A stretch of 64,000 nucleotides of DNA, taken from the NCBI GenBank assembly GCA_033065855.1, contig JAVXUO010002322.1, positions 570,501 through 634,500 of the forward strand. Reading direction: 5' to 3'. How positions within the stretch are numbered: the first letter of the stretch is position 1; the number at the start of each line of letters is the position of its first letter. This stretch comes from Escallonia rubra. Taxonomy: Eukaryota > Streptophyta > Magnoliopsida > Escalloniales > Escalloniaceae. Made by a program: the position numbers and the translations under genes. Shown here in pieces: positions 48,096-59,066 of this stretch. The notes under the pieces were generated by a model. The model saw nothing but the letters and a program-made list of their open reading frames with translations, was not told where the DNA came from and made no database searches.

Positions 48096-48437
48096 GAGTA
48101 ACTCTTCAAACTAATTTAAATGACCGTTAATTATCGCAAAAGTTATTTTATGTAATAAAAATTTGTCATGATAAAGTCTTCAAGCTTATCTAATACATCT
48201 CTCTTTGTGAAGAAAGACAAGAATTGCTTTTGTATTAAGGAAAAAATCACTCAAAGTATATTAGTACCGAGAAACAAGTTTAGTAATATCTCATGTAGTG
48301 CAGTTGTTGGCAAGACAGTGAAGAAGGAGGGTGGAGACTAAGAAACAAAAAAAAAAAATAGATAATCAGCTCTCTCTGGCTAACCCACGGTCTAATTTTA
48401 CACCCCGTCAAGTGGAAAAATGATCCTGGAATGCAAA

Positions 48438-50532
48438 TCACTCGTTGTTAACAGAAAAGGCCATTCTTTGCTTCTGAGCCTCGGAGGGTACCTTCACATC
48501 AGTGGCCAAACCAACAGCTTGAAGAAGCCTCACCACATACCAGGTCATGTCGACCTGCCACCATTCCAGTCCATGCCTAGCTGAGAACTCAAAAGCATGG
48601 TGATTGTTATGCCAACCCTCTCCAAATGCAAGCATTGCCACCCACCTGATCACAAATTTTTGTACCAAGTTTGTCAGGATCATCCGCATTCCAAATTAGT
48701 TTGAGCAGTTTTATGGCAATGCAAGTTGGTAGAAAGCTAATTGTACCAATTATTCCTCGATAGATCGCCGGTGTTCCATGCCTGTTTTCCCCAGACATGG
48801 CAAGCTGAGTTCACTAGCCAGGTAATGTGGTACACCCATACAATCCTCACACCCTGCATTCACCATTTCCGCGTAAAAAATAAGCTAAGCAAGAGTTTAC
48901 CAAGGTAAATTGAAGTTTATGTTTCCAAATTCTTTCCACATCGATGAAAATTGCCTAGAGTTCCTATTCAAGTGTGCAAATACTCAGAAATTGCAACACA
49001 GATGAACTATGATGGATAAGGCATATGATCCACAAAACATAGAATATGGCCCAGATCTTAGATTACAGGCATGCACACCACTTGTTGAAGTTGAATGGTC
49101 CAAAATGATACAGAACTGGGGACTCATGCACGGTCGCAAGAGGCAATGCTAGATGTCCCACCAAGTGAAACAGTGATTCCCAACTTGCCGAATAAGAGTA
49201 CTGATTTTTTTAGGTTGACAAGAAAGTTGGTGCAACTTTAAGTAAAATGTTAGACTTATAAGCTTAAACCGGTAGAAAAAGAGTCATATGTTATGTACTG
49301 CGCTTTAAGACTCTTGACAAGTTTTAAATTGTGGTTACAACTCAGTGTGCACGTAGTGTACAAGCATAAGAGGAGGACGAGAAACTAGGAAAGAAAGTAG
49401 TATAAGAATCGATAACTTTGACATTGCATTAATCGGTTTTAGACACATAAAAATGAGTATAATGAAGTGTATCAGTCTTTAAGATTATTCGTGTTAGAAA
49501 AGACTTACCATTCCCCACACTATGTAGGGAAATCCTCCCAGAGCATATAACAGAACTCCAAGTGCAATTGGATGAATAATGTAAGTGTCGTGAAGAAATC
49601 TGTAGAAGGGTTGCTTCTCTAAATCTCCAACATTGTTCATTTCTCCACACTGCAAGTATTCCAAAACAATCATCAGAACTATTTTCCCCCCTAGAATTCA
49701 CCCTATTTGTCTGTGTTTGTGCGTGACAGAGGGGGAGAAATATACCCTGTTTATAACACCTTTCGTGTCAAAGATCCAGCTCATGTGGCTAAACCAAAAA
49801 CCTTCAATTGGGCTATGTGGGTCTTTCTCAGAATCACAGTGTTGATGGTGGTACCTGTGCGTGCTCACCCAATCAATTGGACTCCCCTGCAACCCCAAAA
49901 CAGTAATGCATATAATTCTCAGTTGACAAAGGGGGCGCTACAAACTTGTGGCATAGCTTGAGAACCATTAGTTATCAAAAGAGTGCAACGAGTAACCCAA
50001 TGAAGTTACTGAAATTGCAACTGACCTGAAGAGCTTGAGCACCAAAATAAGCAAACAAGTACTCTAGCCATTTGGGAAGCTTGAAACTCCGGTGGGAAAG
50101 ATACCGGTGAAAAGTCATGGTGATACCCAAAAGCCCAGTCGCAACATACAACCCAACCGTCACCCAGAAAGCACCCCAATTGAACACGAAAGGCGCCACC
50201 AGGCACATCAAATGCGTCACCACAACCACACCAGCGGTGGCCACATCCATCAAATTCCACTTCCTGCCCCAGTACACATTCCTCGGCCGCGTCACCACCA
50301 CGTCGGATAACATAATCCTTCCACCCTCCGAGGCAGATATCGATGTAGCTCGCACCACCGACAGTGACACTCTTTTGATGTGGCCAACTCTTGTTAGCTG
50401 CCCAGAAACGGCGTAGTGACTAAGTAGCTTCATTTGTGGTGGACGGAAAGGAACCATGGTACGCTCCGGCCTTTGTCGGATTGCCGGAAGTGAAAAAGGT
50501 TTGGCATTGTGCGGTGGAGCAATCTGTGCCAT
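48438..50532 (-). CDS. FAD5-like: Chloroplast acyl-lipid desaturase (FAD5/ADS type)
   Basis: Minus-strand exons 50532-50026, 49886-49746, 49649-49509, 48853-48747 and 48645-48438 give 367 aa. The first 70 or so residues are Ser/Arg/Pro-rich and poor in acids, as in a plastid transit peptide. The membrane desaturase core follows: RNVYWGRKWNLMDVATAG, then the three histidine boxes HRYLSH (142-147), HRYHH (179-183) and HNNHH (311-315), with DWVSTHRYHHQHCDSEKDPH and NTGDLSRNNWWV as family hallmarks. Membrane segments lie around 100-140 and 235-290. The family inserts a double bond using ferredoxin-linked di-iron chemistry; FAD5 makes 16:1 (delta-7) on plastid MGDG, while cytosolic-type ADS relatives make delta-9 bonds, so the exact regiospecificity is inferred from the transit peptide and gene order. 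It is head to head with PIFI. Confidence 0.93.
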
Positions 50533-50929
50533 TTTAACAAAGGAGTTGAAACTTGTCTTACTAGATGCTTGCTAGAGGTATACATATGAGAGGGTTTTGC
50601 TTACTAGGATGTCCATGGTTCATATTTTGTGGCGTTTCTGCAAAATTGTGTGTGTGAGAGAGAGATGGTAACGTGGCAAAGGAGGTGATAAGGCGGTGGC
50701 ATAAGTTTTGAGTTGTGGGGAAAAAGAATTCAAGATAACAATTTCGGCTTCACAAAATTTGTCGTTTTGGATAAGGGGAGATATTTCTTCAAATGCAAAA
50801 CTTGTGCTTGTGGTTGCGTTTCCCCTTCTCTTCCCCCCCCCCCCCCCCCCCCACCCACCCAACCCCCATTTCTAGCGCCTAAACTTCAACTCTTTCACAC
50901 ACACACAGAGTGTGCCTACAGTTTGCAAA
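50533..50929. promoter_or_regulatory. Shared (bidirectional) promoter region of FAD5-like and PIFI
   Basis: Only 397 bp separate the two start codons, which point apart. Visible elements are two GATAAG I-boxes (50687-50692 and 50770-50775), an ACGTGGC G-box-like core (50671-50677), GA and CA microsatellites, and a C run at about 50836-50852. I-box plus G-box combinations are typical of light-regulated plastid genes. No clear TATA box was seen for either side. Confidence 0.6.
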
Positions 50930-53482
50930 ATGGCTTCACTCTTCACTTCGTCGACCCAGATTTTATCTGCTGCTCGTTCGACTTCAAGTACTAATACATG
51001 CCCCTCCGTTTTAAATACATGTGGTATGTAATTTTCAGACTTCATGATCTTCGTTACTTGATGATGATTGTTGGAACATATGGTTGTTTGAACCATGAAC
51101 TGTTGTTTTCTTGAATTCGATCGGTTATAATCGGTTTTCTTGTTGACCATGAACACATGCATATGTAACCCGGTGTGAATCTAACTTGACTCCCCAATTT
51201 CCTCGGTGAAACTGGCGTCTAGGGAATCAGTTCTGTGTAATCTCTAGTTACTGATTAAGTCAATTAATCAGTCTTGTTAAATATTAGTTATTCCCCTTTA
51301 TCTAGGCCTATACACAGGATTACTTGTTGCAAAGTGTTGAACAATCCCTTTCATGCATTTATATCTGTTGGATGCAGCTACGAGTTTTATGGGTTATCCC
51401 TTGCGTGGATATCATCAGGAAAAGAGAAAGTTGGTTAAAATTTGTGGGAGAGTAAGTGCGGCCGCCACTGTTGCAACGCCTCCTGTGCAAGAGTATAAGG
51501 AGTATGTTTCTCCAATTAAACTACCTCTCAATTACGTCTTGGCAATTTGACAATTGCTTGCACTCATCTAGAAATTGATAGGAACGTAAGGAGTTTGGAG
51601 TTTGGAGCATATATACGTTGCCTTCATAGACCAAATTTTGTGAGTCGACATGGGTAGATGTATTGACTTACTATTCAAATTAAGTTTCCTTGAAAAAGGG
51701 GTAGGACGAAAAACCAGTCTATTATTAGCTATTGTAGAGGAAGACATGGCAAATTAAGGTTTTGCACAGTTCAGCATGATCTCCTGTTTTTTCCTGTTGT
51801 CAAAGCTAGATGCATCTTTTGTTAAGTCGTGATGGTCTCATTTCAATTTTTTGTGTTCCAGATTTTTGCTTCCTACATGGGCTGAATTTGATCTTGGAAG
51901 AGCTCCAATATACTGGAAAACTATGAATGGTCTTCCTCCTACTTCTGTACGTCTGTCGTGGACGATTTTTTATGTATTCTGGCAATCCGTTGGGAAGTTG
52001 ACGTGATTATGCACTTATAACTTGTACTTTGGCAGGGAGAGAAGCTGAAGATTTTCTACAATCCTGCTGCAACTAAACTTGTTCCAAATGAAGGGTTTGG
52101 GATTGCTTTTAATGGTATCTTCCATGCACTGATACAGAAATTGATGCTAGCATATCCTAAAATACTCTTCGTTCTGGAAAGGGAACTTGTGTATGCTCTC
52201 CCAAAAAGTCTCATAACTCTGATAAATCCTACCATATCTCTGAAAATTGGAATTTGAAGCCACTAGATATGCATACTTCTTGATCTTCTGCTAGCATACC
52301 GCCTAGAGAATTTCTTTCTTCGATGCTTCAGACAGGCACTTTGATATTACCGTTTATGGTTTTTCTTTTGAGTAACAAAATGATTTTTATAACCTTAAGT
52401 GCGTCATAAATTGTCTATGGTTGGGAAGTGAAATGCATCCGTAAGATCATTGTAAAGACTAAATGGAGACTTGTTGGGTCCTAAAAAAATTTCAGGAGGT
52501 TTCAATCAACCTATCATGTGTGGAGGCGAGCCAAGAGCGATGCTCAAGAAAAGTCGGGGCAAAGCTGATGCTCCCATATATACAATCCAGATATGCATTC
52601 CCAAGCATGGTAGGTTCTCATTTTACATCTTCCTGGTCTTTTTATTTTCCTGGCAATACTTCTCTAGTTTGTCTAAACTTGACACTCCTCTTCTCTTCTT
52701 GTTTTGGTTTTCTGCAGCTATAAATCTGATCTTTTCATTCACAAATGGAGCCGACTGGGATGGTCCTTATAGACTGCAATTTCAAGTTCCAAAGCCCTGG
52801 AAAAATAAACCAATTGACTTTTTCAATGAGGTAATCCTATATTTTTTAGCAGTTTACTTTGCTGCGTTGAGCTCAAAAAACCAAGTGCTGTCGAGGTAGA
52901 ATAGATGGGTTTCCAAGTATTTGTCATAGTAATCCATGTATTAAAGTGGCTAAACCTTCCTTTTTCGCATGATTGTGATTCTAAAAAGCAGTCACTGAAT
53001 GTTGAGCATGTCAGGATGATGCCAAAACCATGACCAATCTCCTTGATCAGATTGTTAGGAAGTTCGAGCCAGAAAAATAATCAACGCACAATGAATCACA
53101 TAACGCTTTGGGTTAGATGTTTCTGAAGGTGATTGACAGACTACTATCCTCATATCAGGGTCTCACAGAAGAGTTGAGCAGAGATGGTGCATGTGACAGA
53201 GCAATCTTTCCAGACACAAACATAGTCATAGATAGATGTGCTATGATTGGCAATTTGTCAGTTGAAGGCGTAAGTAAAATCTTTGCTACCTTCGTGTCTA
53301 TACTTTCCTCCAAGATGTAATGAAATCCTTTTTGAACTACTGGCAATTGCTACTTAACGCAGGGCGACCGCTGCGAGCTTGATCTTGTTCTTGGGTGCAC
53401 TGATCGAAGCTCGCCTTCGTACAACCCCCTTGCTAATGTCGATGATGGATCCTGCCCGCTTTACTCAGATTCTGAGGATTAA
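50930..53482 (+). CDS. PIFI: PIFI, chloroplast post-illumination fluorescence protein
   Basis: Eight exons (50930-51023, 51378-51501, 51862-51946, 52036-52114, 52496-52609, 52718-52830, 53159-53269, 53363-53482) give 279 aa, with all phases consistent. The N-terminus [20 protein letters not shown] is a plastid transit peptide. The conserved body reads [98 protein letters not shown] and ends [11 protein letters not shown] plus an acidic tail. This is the plant PIFI protein, needed in Arabidopsis for the post-illumination rise of chlorophyll fluorescence and linked to NDH-dependent chlororespiration in the stroma. There is no known catalytic motif. It shares its upstream region with the FAD5-like gene. 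Confidence 0.95.
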
Positions 53483-54882
53483 CATCATGGTTTCCTGGTC
53501 CCTGCCTCGCATTGTATGTGAAATAACTAGTTGCTGGTAGATATAATCTACCTCTCATTGGCAGTCTACATATCCTTTCCTTTTTTTTTACAATTAGAAA
53601 GATGATCCAATACAATTGTGCATCAAAATCAATTTTATAGGTGCCTTGATTTCATGGTGGCTCTGCTTGTGTTTATACAGTAAAAATTTGTACAGAACAA
53701 GTCTTTTTAAAGCTAATCTCTCTTTCAGTCATGCCAGTCCAACTTGTGCTTCTTAGCTGCATTTGCATCTATGTATTCAGTTTACTACAATTTGATTATG
53801 TCCTCACTAGCTAGTCGGAGTGGAAGAGAAAAAAAGTCAGATGAACTTGCATGCTTAATACATCTCCAGTATTCTAGTATGCCGACTGCCTCGTTACTTG
53901 GCAGTAGTTTCGTTCTGTTTGTATCTATTCTGCGGTTGTTCCGCTGAGAACATACATATGAACACTGTGCTGTTCGTGTCTTTGGAGTTCAGCTAGTTTG
54001 ATGAGACAAGAACGTTGTCCTCCAAAATGCTGGAATATGACTGCTTGCTTAGGCCAATGGGAGCGAGAAAACATATATTAGGTTGTCCCAAGTCCCAAAT
54101 CAACGCAAGAGTTGGTTCAGTTCTGAGTGCCAGTTCATACAATTCTTGCATTTTTGAATACCGGGATTGTTGACACAACATTCAAAATTGATGTTTTTGT
54201 TAGAATCATGCTTCCGGCGTCGATGGGAGTATAGCAAGGTTAGTGGTGGTAAATTACATATTCTACATTTGGCTTCAGTATATGGCTGATTTTTATCTTG
54301 CTGCAGTATGTCAAACGTTGTTAGGTTTGGAAAACAAAACACATCAAGGTTTTGTTCATGAAGACGTGCCTTTGAGGGTTTCAGGCGCGGACACTCTTCC
54401 AACGGAGGTTTCTCAGTCAAATGGTTTTAGGGCAACGTAATGCATGTTGACTGCGTCCTCTCTGGTCGAGGTGTCTCCATTATCATCTAATCAAATCCTA
54501 GTTGTTGAACTGCCATGAACTCAAAACAAAACAAGAAATCTCCTCCCCATGATCTCTAAGAAAACAAGAAATCTCCTCCCTGAGACCTTTCCATTTAACT
54601 GGAGGGCAACGATGCATTCTAAAAAATTCTTAAGACAGATTTGTTCACCATGTATTCTTGCATCAAAGAATAAAACGCAGGAAGGCGAAATAAGGGACTT
54701 GAAACATATAATTAAGTTAAAAGGATGAATTGAACCAAAGGGATCATTGTAACCTGAGAAAAACAACCAAGCCCCAGCACATTACTCCCATAACATCACC
54801 ACCATTCTTTACAATTTCAACTACATGTCTTTGCGGACATTTCAATACGCGTCTAAAGCACTTCATATTGAGTTCGACACTT
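53483..54882. other. Spacer between the PIFI and PDCT 3' ends
   Basis: The two genes converge here. The DNA holds their 3' UTRs and about 1 kb with no supported gene. A minus-strand frame of 106 codons (54100-54420) is Cys-rich but matches nothing I know. In Arabidopsis, as I recall, a PAP2-like relative of PDCT (At3g15830) lies next to PIFI; I see no such remnant here. Confidence 0.45.
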
Positions 54883-57344
54883 TTATTGCTGTAAAGAAGT
54901 AAAGAAAGTCTCATAGGTGGTACCATTAGTCTTTGCATCTGCAATTTTCTTGCTTTCTACGTACTTTCCGGCCAGAGAATCAAATAGAATACCAGCACCT
55001 ATGCCGACAACCAAGTCAATGGTGTAGTGGCCCCTTGTGCTCAGCAACCTCACAACTTGTAGAATGTTGAGGGTATCGAACATCCACGCCAATTCCCACC
55101 TCTGCATGCGCTTCATGTCCAGAGAGGCTATAACAGATGCAGCAACGTGGCCCGAGTAGAACAAGAAAAACGAGACATTTCCAACAGGAAAATCCACGCC
55201 GGAACCTAAGAACCCCTGTAAATGGATTTCACCACGGTTAGTCATCATCACAGACGAGTAAAAACACCACAGGCATATTTGTTGCGTTTTTAGTCAGGAC
55301 AAATCATTGCTCGATACTGAATAACTTCTTGATTGCTATATATACCAACCATCGCTAGCAATAATAGCCAATGCACACATCACATAATAAAGGGAAAAGT
55401 GCATAAACCACCCTCGTGGTTTGAGTCAGTTGCAAAAAGACCCCTTCAGTTTCAAAAGTTGCAAGAAGACACCTGAGGTTAAAAATGTGGTGCATCCGTC
55501 AAAAAACCCAACTTTATCAATGAATTGCCTAAACTACCCCTGTATGTAAAAAGATCTATCCAAGGGCAAAAACGGATTTCCAATGAGTATTTGGCAATGC
55601 TACTTGCCATTTAGGCGCGTTTACCCCAAATGCTGTTAAAAGAGACGGGTTTTTTGACGGATGCAACACATTTTTAACCTCAGGTGTCTTCTTGCAACTT
55701 TTGAAACTGAAGGGGTCTTTTTGCAACTGACCCAAACCACGAGGGTGGTTTATGCACTTTTCCACTTAATAAATGTACAAGTAGATGGTAGCAAATTGTC
55801 AACGTAGGAAAGTAGTATAAGACTACGTATTTGCTAGTTTTGGACTTGGCCCCTTAGGTTACTGACATTCAACAAGTACCAGTGTCCTTCTCAAGGTTGG
55901 TTTGGATTCATGTAGTAGACATTGGGAAAAACAGCTCATTTGCATGTTAGTAGAATAGAAAACATCAACTTGAAAGAACCCACAACAAAGATATCATAAA
56001 CAATCAAAGCCGGACATGGACCCATAGGTCATAACACAAATACAAAGTTAATCAACAAAAATTTAACTAAAACCAGAATTGCACACCCAAGAGTACAGGA
56101 AAAAAGTTGAACCCTTCCAGTCTGTGACAAATAATATGTTTTTTGGGGCACAAGAGCACTTGAAATGGTGACTTTATTTCCTAACATGCTTATTATAGAC
56201 TCCCTATTATGTTACACAAGCTCCATTAAATAATTAAAAATAATAAGTAGTAATGCTTATTAGTATTAAGTACTGGTCTACTATTGAACAAGGACATGCT
56301 AAATTTGTACAATCATTGTCACCAAATATATCATTTCTACCGACAAAATTAGCCATAAATGGGCTGCAAAAATAGTTTAATAGTGTAGACACCAGACACC
56401 AGCGCTTCTTAAAATAAAAAAACAAGTAATTGTCATTGTGGATTGAACCTTCGGAAATTTTCATTTTTGAGCATCAAAACCGGAACTAATAAAATACCAA
56501 GCACAAAACTGGGCAATAACCCTCATTCAACATTTTGTTCGCTCGTTGCGGGGTTTGATTGTGCCGTAGGATTGGGACCAAAATAGTTACATTAGTCGCA
56601 AGGGTGAGAGTAAGGAAATTGTCGCTACGACGGCTTAGAGGACACTTAATATGGAGTTCAAATGAAATGTTGCACAGCTCAAGTATAACAATATTCAAAA
56701 AAAAAAAAACAGGGAATCAGGTTTAAGAGGAAGTGAGATAAAGGACCTCAGGCAATGGCAGCTGCGTGGAATAACCCAGAATTCCTCGGAACGTGAACAT
56801 GAACAGTGCCGAAATCGTCGCTCTCGGTCGGCCTTCAATTACCCACGTCCATAGTATATACGACGTTTGGATTAGCACAAAAACCTACCCACAAAATCAA
56901 AAAGTCGAATTCAGATCCCCAAAAAAAAAAAAAGGTTTTCTTCGTTTCTCTCTCTTTGATTAGTACCGTATTAAGGCCTGCAAGGAGGGTGTTAAGATTG
57001 GGCCTGGAGGCGAGCAAGCGGTGAAGGTGGACGGTGGCCACGAAGCCCAGATCAAACGGCTGAGACGACGGCGGGATCATGCGGAGAGTGTACTCCACGC
57101 CCATGAAGAACAGGAGCGACAAAGCTAAGGCGCACGGCACAGGGTGGTACCTCACCACACCCAGCACATCCCCGGACCTCCATTTCATAAAAGACGCATT
57201 GCCCAACAACCCATCACCACCACCCTTCTTCTTCATGCCCCCCACGACCTTAACGCCGTTAACAACAACCCCGTTAACGACCCCGTTAAGCTTTTTGCTG
57301 TTGTGCCTACTCTTGAGGGAGGAAGGAGGGCCATCTCCTTTCAT
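54883..57344 (-). CDS. PDCT/ROD1: Phosphatidylcholine:diacylglycerol cholinephosphotransferase
   Basis: Minus-strand exons 57344-56967, 56884-56747 and 55215-54883 give 282 aa. Key strings are FMGVEYTLRMIPPSSQPFDL, RPNLNTLLAGLNTVFVLIQT, WTWVIEGRPRATISALFMFT, RGILGYSTQLPLPEGFLGSG and VDFPVGNVSFFLFYSGH. The lipid-phosphatase-like catalytic residues are present: His195 in YSGH, His235 and Asp239 in RGHYTID. About six membrane helices are visible after a basic, Gly/Val-rich N-terminus. The enzyme moves the phosphocholine head group between PC and DAG in the ER and so controls how much oleate enters PC for desaturation and how much polyunsaturated acyl chain reaches triacylglycerol (Arabidopsis ROD1). 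The N-terminal 45 residues contain a GVVNGVVVNGV repeat not typical of the core. Intron 2 (1531 bp) contains a MITE. Confidence 0.94.
55393..55763. mobile_element. MULE-type MITE in PDCT intron 2
   Basis: Long terminal inverted repeats begin ggaaaagtgcataaaccacc and pair almost perfectly for over 80 bp with the right end; the 'gggttttttgacggatgca' segment repeats in reverse near the centre. The flanks cataataaa and cttaataaa agree at 8 of 9 bases, fitting a 9-bp Mutator-type duplication. It is 371 bp and non-coding. Confidence 0.75.
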
Positions 57345-57730
57345 TGCTGCTGAATTCGTCGACGTTTTTGAAATGGTCGCCGGAGATCAGCATTTGGGTT
57401 GGTGAGGGGAATGAGTATATATAGAGGTGAAGGGATATGGTGGGGCTTAAGGCGACGGAGAAACCGAGGAGGGTGGGGTAAAATCTGTAGATCTGACACC
57501 AGGAAATGTTGGTGGTGTTCTTTGTTTGGATTTGGGTCTGGGTTTTCTCATAAATGTCAACAAGTGGAAGGAATGAAAGGGAATTGTGCTGCCCCCTTTG
57601 TTCACCGTTTCTTGTAGCCAGTTCTGACTTCCCTACTCTTATTCAGCGCGTGCATTTTAGTTGCTTGAGGGGATTATACCGAATGCACGGATACAAGACG
57701 AGTCACTTCAACGAATATTTGTTTTATACC
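57345..57730. other. Upstream region of PDCT
   Basis: This is presumed promoter and 5' UTR for the minus-strand PDCT gene. 'gagtatatatagaggtgaag' near 57411-57430 contains a TATA-like core on the minus strand about 75 bases from the start codon. No other gene was seen. Confidence 0.45.
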
Positions 57731-58070
57731 AGGGTGTTTGACAAAACTTTTTTTTTTGCTTTCAATTTTTAAAGAGCAGCTTAAATTTTTTTTTTTACAA
57801 AAATAAGTGGGTGTTTGATAACCCTATTTTTTTTGAGTTTTTTTTTTTTTGTTTGGTAACCTTTTTTATTTTGACTTCTTTTTTTTGTGGTTTGCGGTGG
57901 TGGTCTCAAAAAAAAAATCAGTTTTTGGAGTTTTTTTTTTATTCTTCAGTTTAAAAACTGATTTTTTAAATTTGAGAAGAAAAAAAAAATGGTTACCAAA
58001 CGCATTTTTTTTTTTCAATTTTCAAAACTGAAAAAAAAAGAGGAAAAAAAAACTTCGTCAAACGTACTCT
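57731..58070. mobile_element. T-rich MITE with GTTTGAC ends
   Basis: The left end agggtgtttgacaaaacttt pairs with the reverse complement of aacttcgtcaaacgtactct on the right. Internal 'ggtaacc' and 'ggttaccaaacgc' copies are also inverted. The interior is homopolymer T and A runs. It could be hAT- or Harbinger-related; no clean target-site duplication was found. Confidence 0.55.
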
Positions 58071-58329
58071 TATTAGTTCAACTTTTTATACTCTGTTTTA
58101 TGTTTCAAAATCAGGATCTTAATTTTCAACTAAAAATTATTAGATTTAAAATTTGGTTCACCTTGTTTTGTTTACAACAAAGTTGAATTATGATCGTGGA
58201 GTTCCTGCTTTCGTGTTTGGAACACAGAGAAAATATAAAGATAATATACTATTAACTAATTATATCTCCGGCCTACGATGAAAAACAAACTATTATAAGT
58301 AATTTTACATGTGCTGGTGGCACAATATG

Positions 58330-58739
58330 TGGTGTGTGTGAATAGCCTCGGTGTTAGTGGCGGGATAGCGGCATTGGCGGTGGAAGTGATGCAGTGGTCA
58401 AGTGATGATAACGATGGTAATTATGGTGGTGGTGGTGATATTGAGGTGTGACTCGATGTAGGGATAGTGGCAATAATGATATAGTGGCATCAATGACAAT
58501 TGTGATGGTGGTGTGGCGTTACCAATGGTGTTGTCATATTGCATCAGCAGCAGTAGACAACGGCAATGGTGGTGCGGTAATCTAGTGACGGTAATAGTAG
58601 TAGTGGTGCTAGTGATACCAGCTAGTGGTACCAGGGCGTAACTAGTGGTAATGTTAGGGGCATAAGTTACGGTGACGGCAATAAAGATGACGGTGGGTGC
58701 TGGTGTTGTGACATGGGGCGGTGGTGGTGATGTGGTATT
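58330..58739. repeat. Degenerate GTG/GAT-rich simple sequence, left part
   Basis: Imperfect GGTGGT, GGTGAT and AGTGGT trinucleotide-like sequence, interrupted by the LTR element at 58740 and resuming at 61476. It has no real coding content; His/Thr- or Val/Met-rich frames arise from the repeat. Confidence 0.7.
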
Positions 58740-59066
58740 TGTTGATATATGTCTTGTATTTATATCCAACATCGGTTACTCAAAGAAGGTTGCAACTTGG
58801 TGCTTAGAATATAAGACATCTTGTCTCACATTGGTTGGATATAGAAGAGTCATGCTTATCTCTAGTATAAGTAAGTTGTCTTGTATTGTGTTTAAGGTGA
58901 AGAGAGAAGAGTCATTCTTTGAGTCGAAAAACTAGTGAGAGAAACACGTGAGGGAGTGTTGTAAATCTAACTTGTGCAAAGTAGATTTGAGTTCTCTAAG
59001 TTTTCTTGTGTTCTCTTGTTTGATTATCGTGTTCCATACATATTTATCTAGAGCGATTTCATAACA
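58740..59066 (+). repeat. 5' LTR of the small retroelement
   Basis: 327 bp, beginning tgttgatatatgtcttg and ending cataaca. Same length as the 3' LTR. Confidence 0.88.

Larger units (their letters stand above)
40850..48437. other. Gene-poor spacer of 7.6 kb
   Basis: No protein gene could be supported. Contents noted: AT-rich unique DNA to about 42450; a CT-rich, TATA-containing stretch at 42740-42960 that looks like an isolated promoter; further AT-rich DNA; a degraded dispersed repeat near 45480-45760; repeated poly-T-headed units at 46800-47300; and a hairpin MITE at 47945-48095. The last part should include the 3' UTR of the desaturase gene. Reading frames here are short and lack family character. 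Confidence 0.5.
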
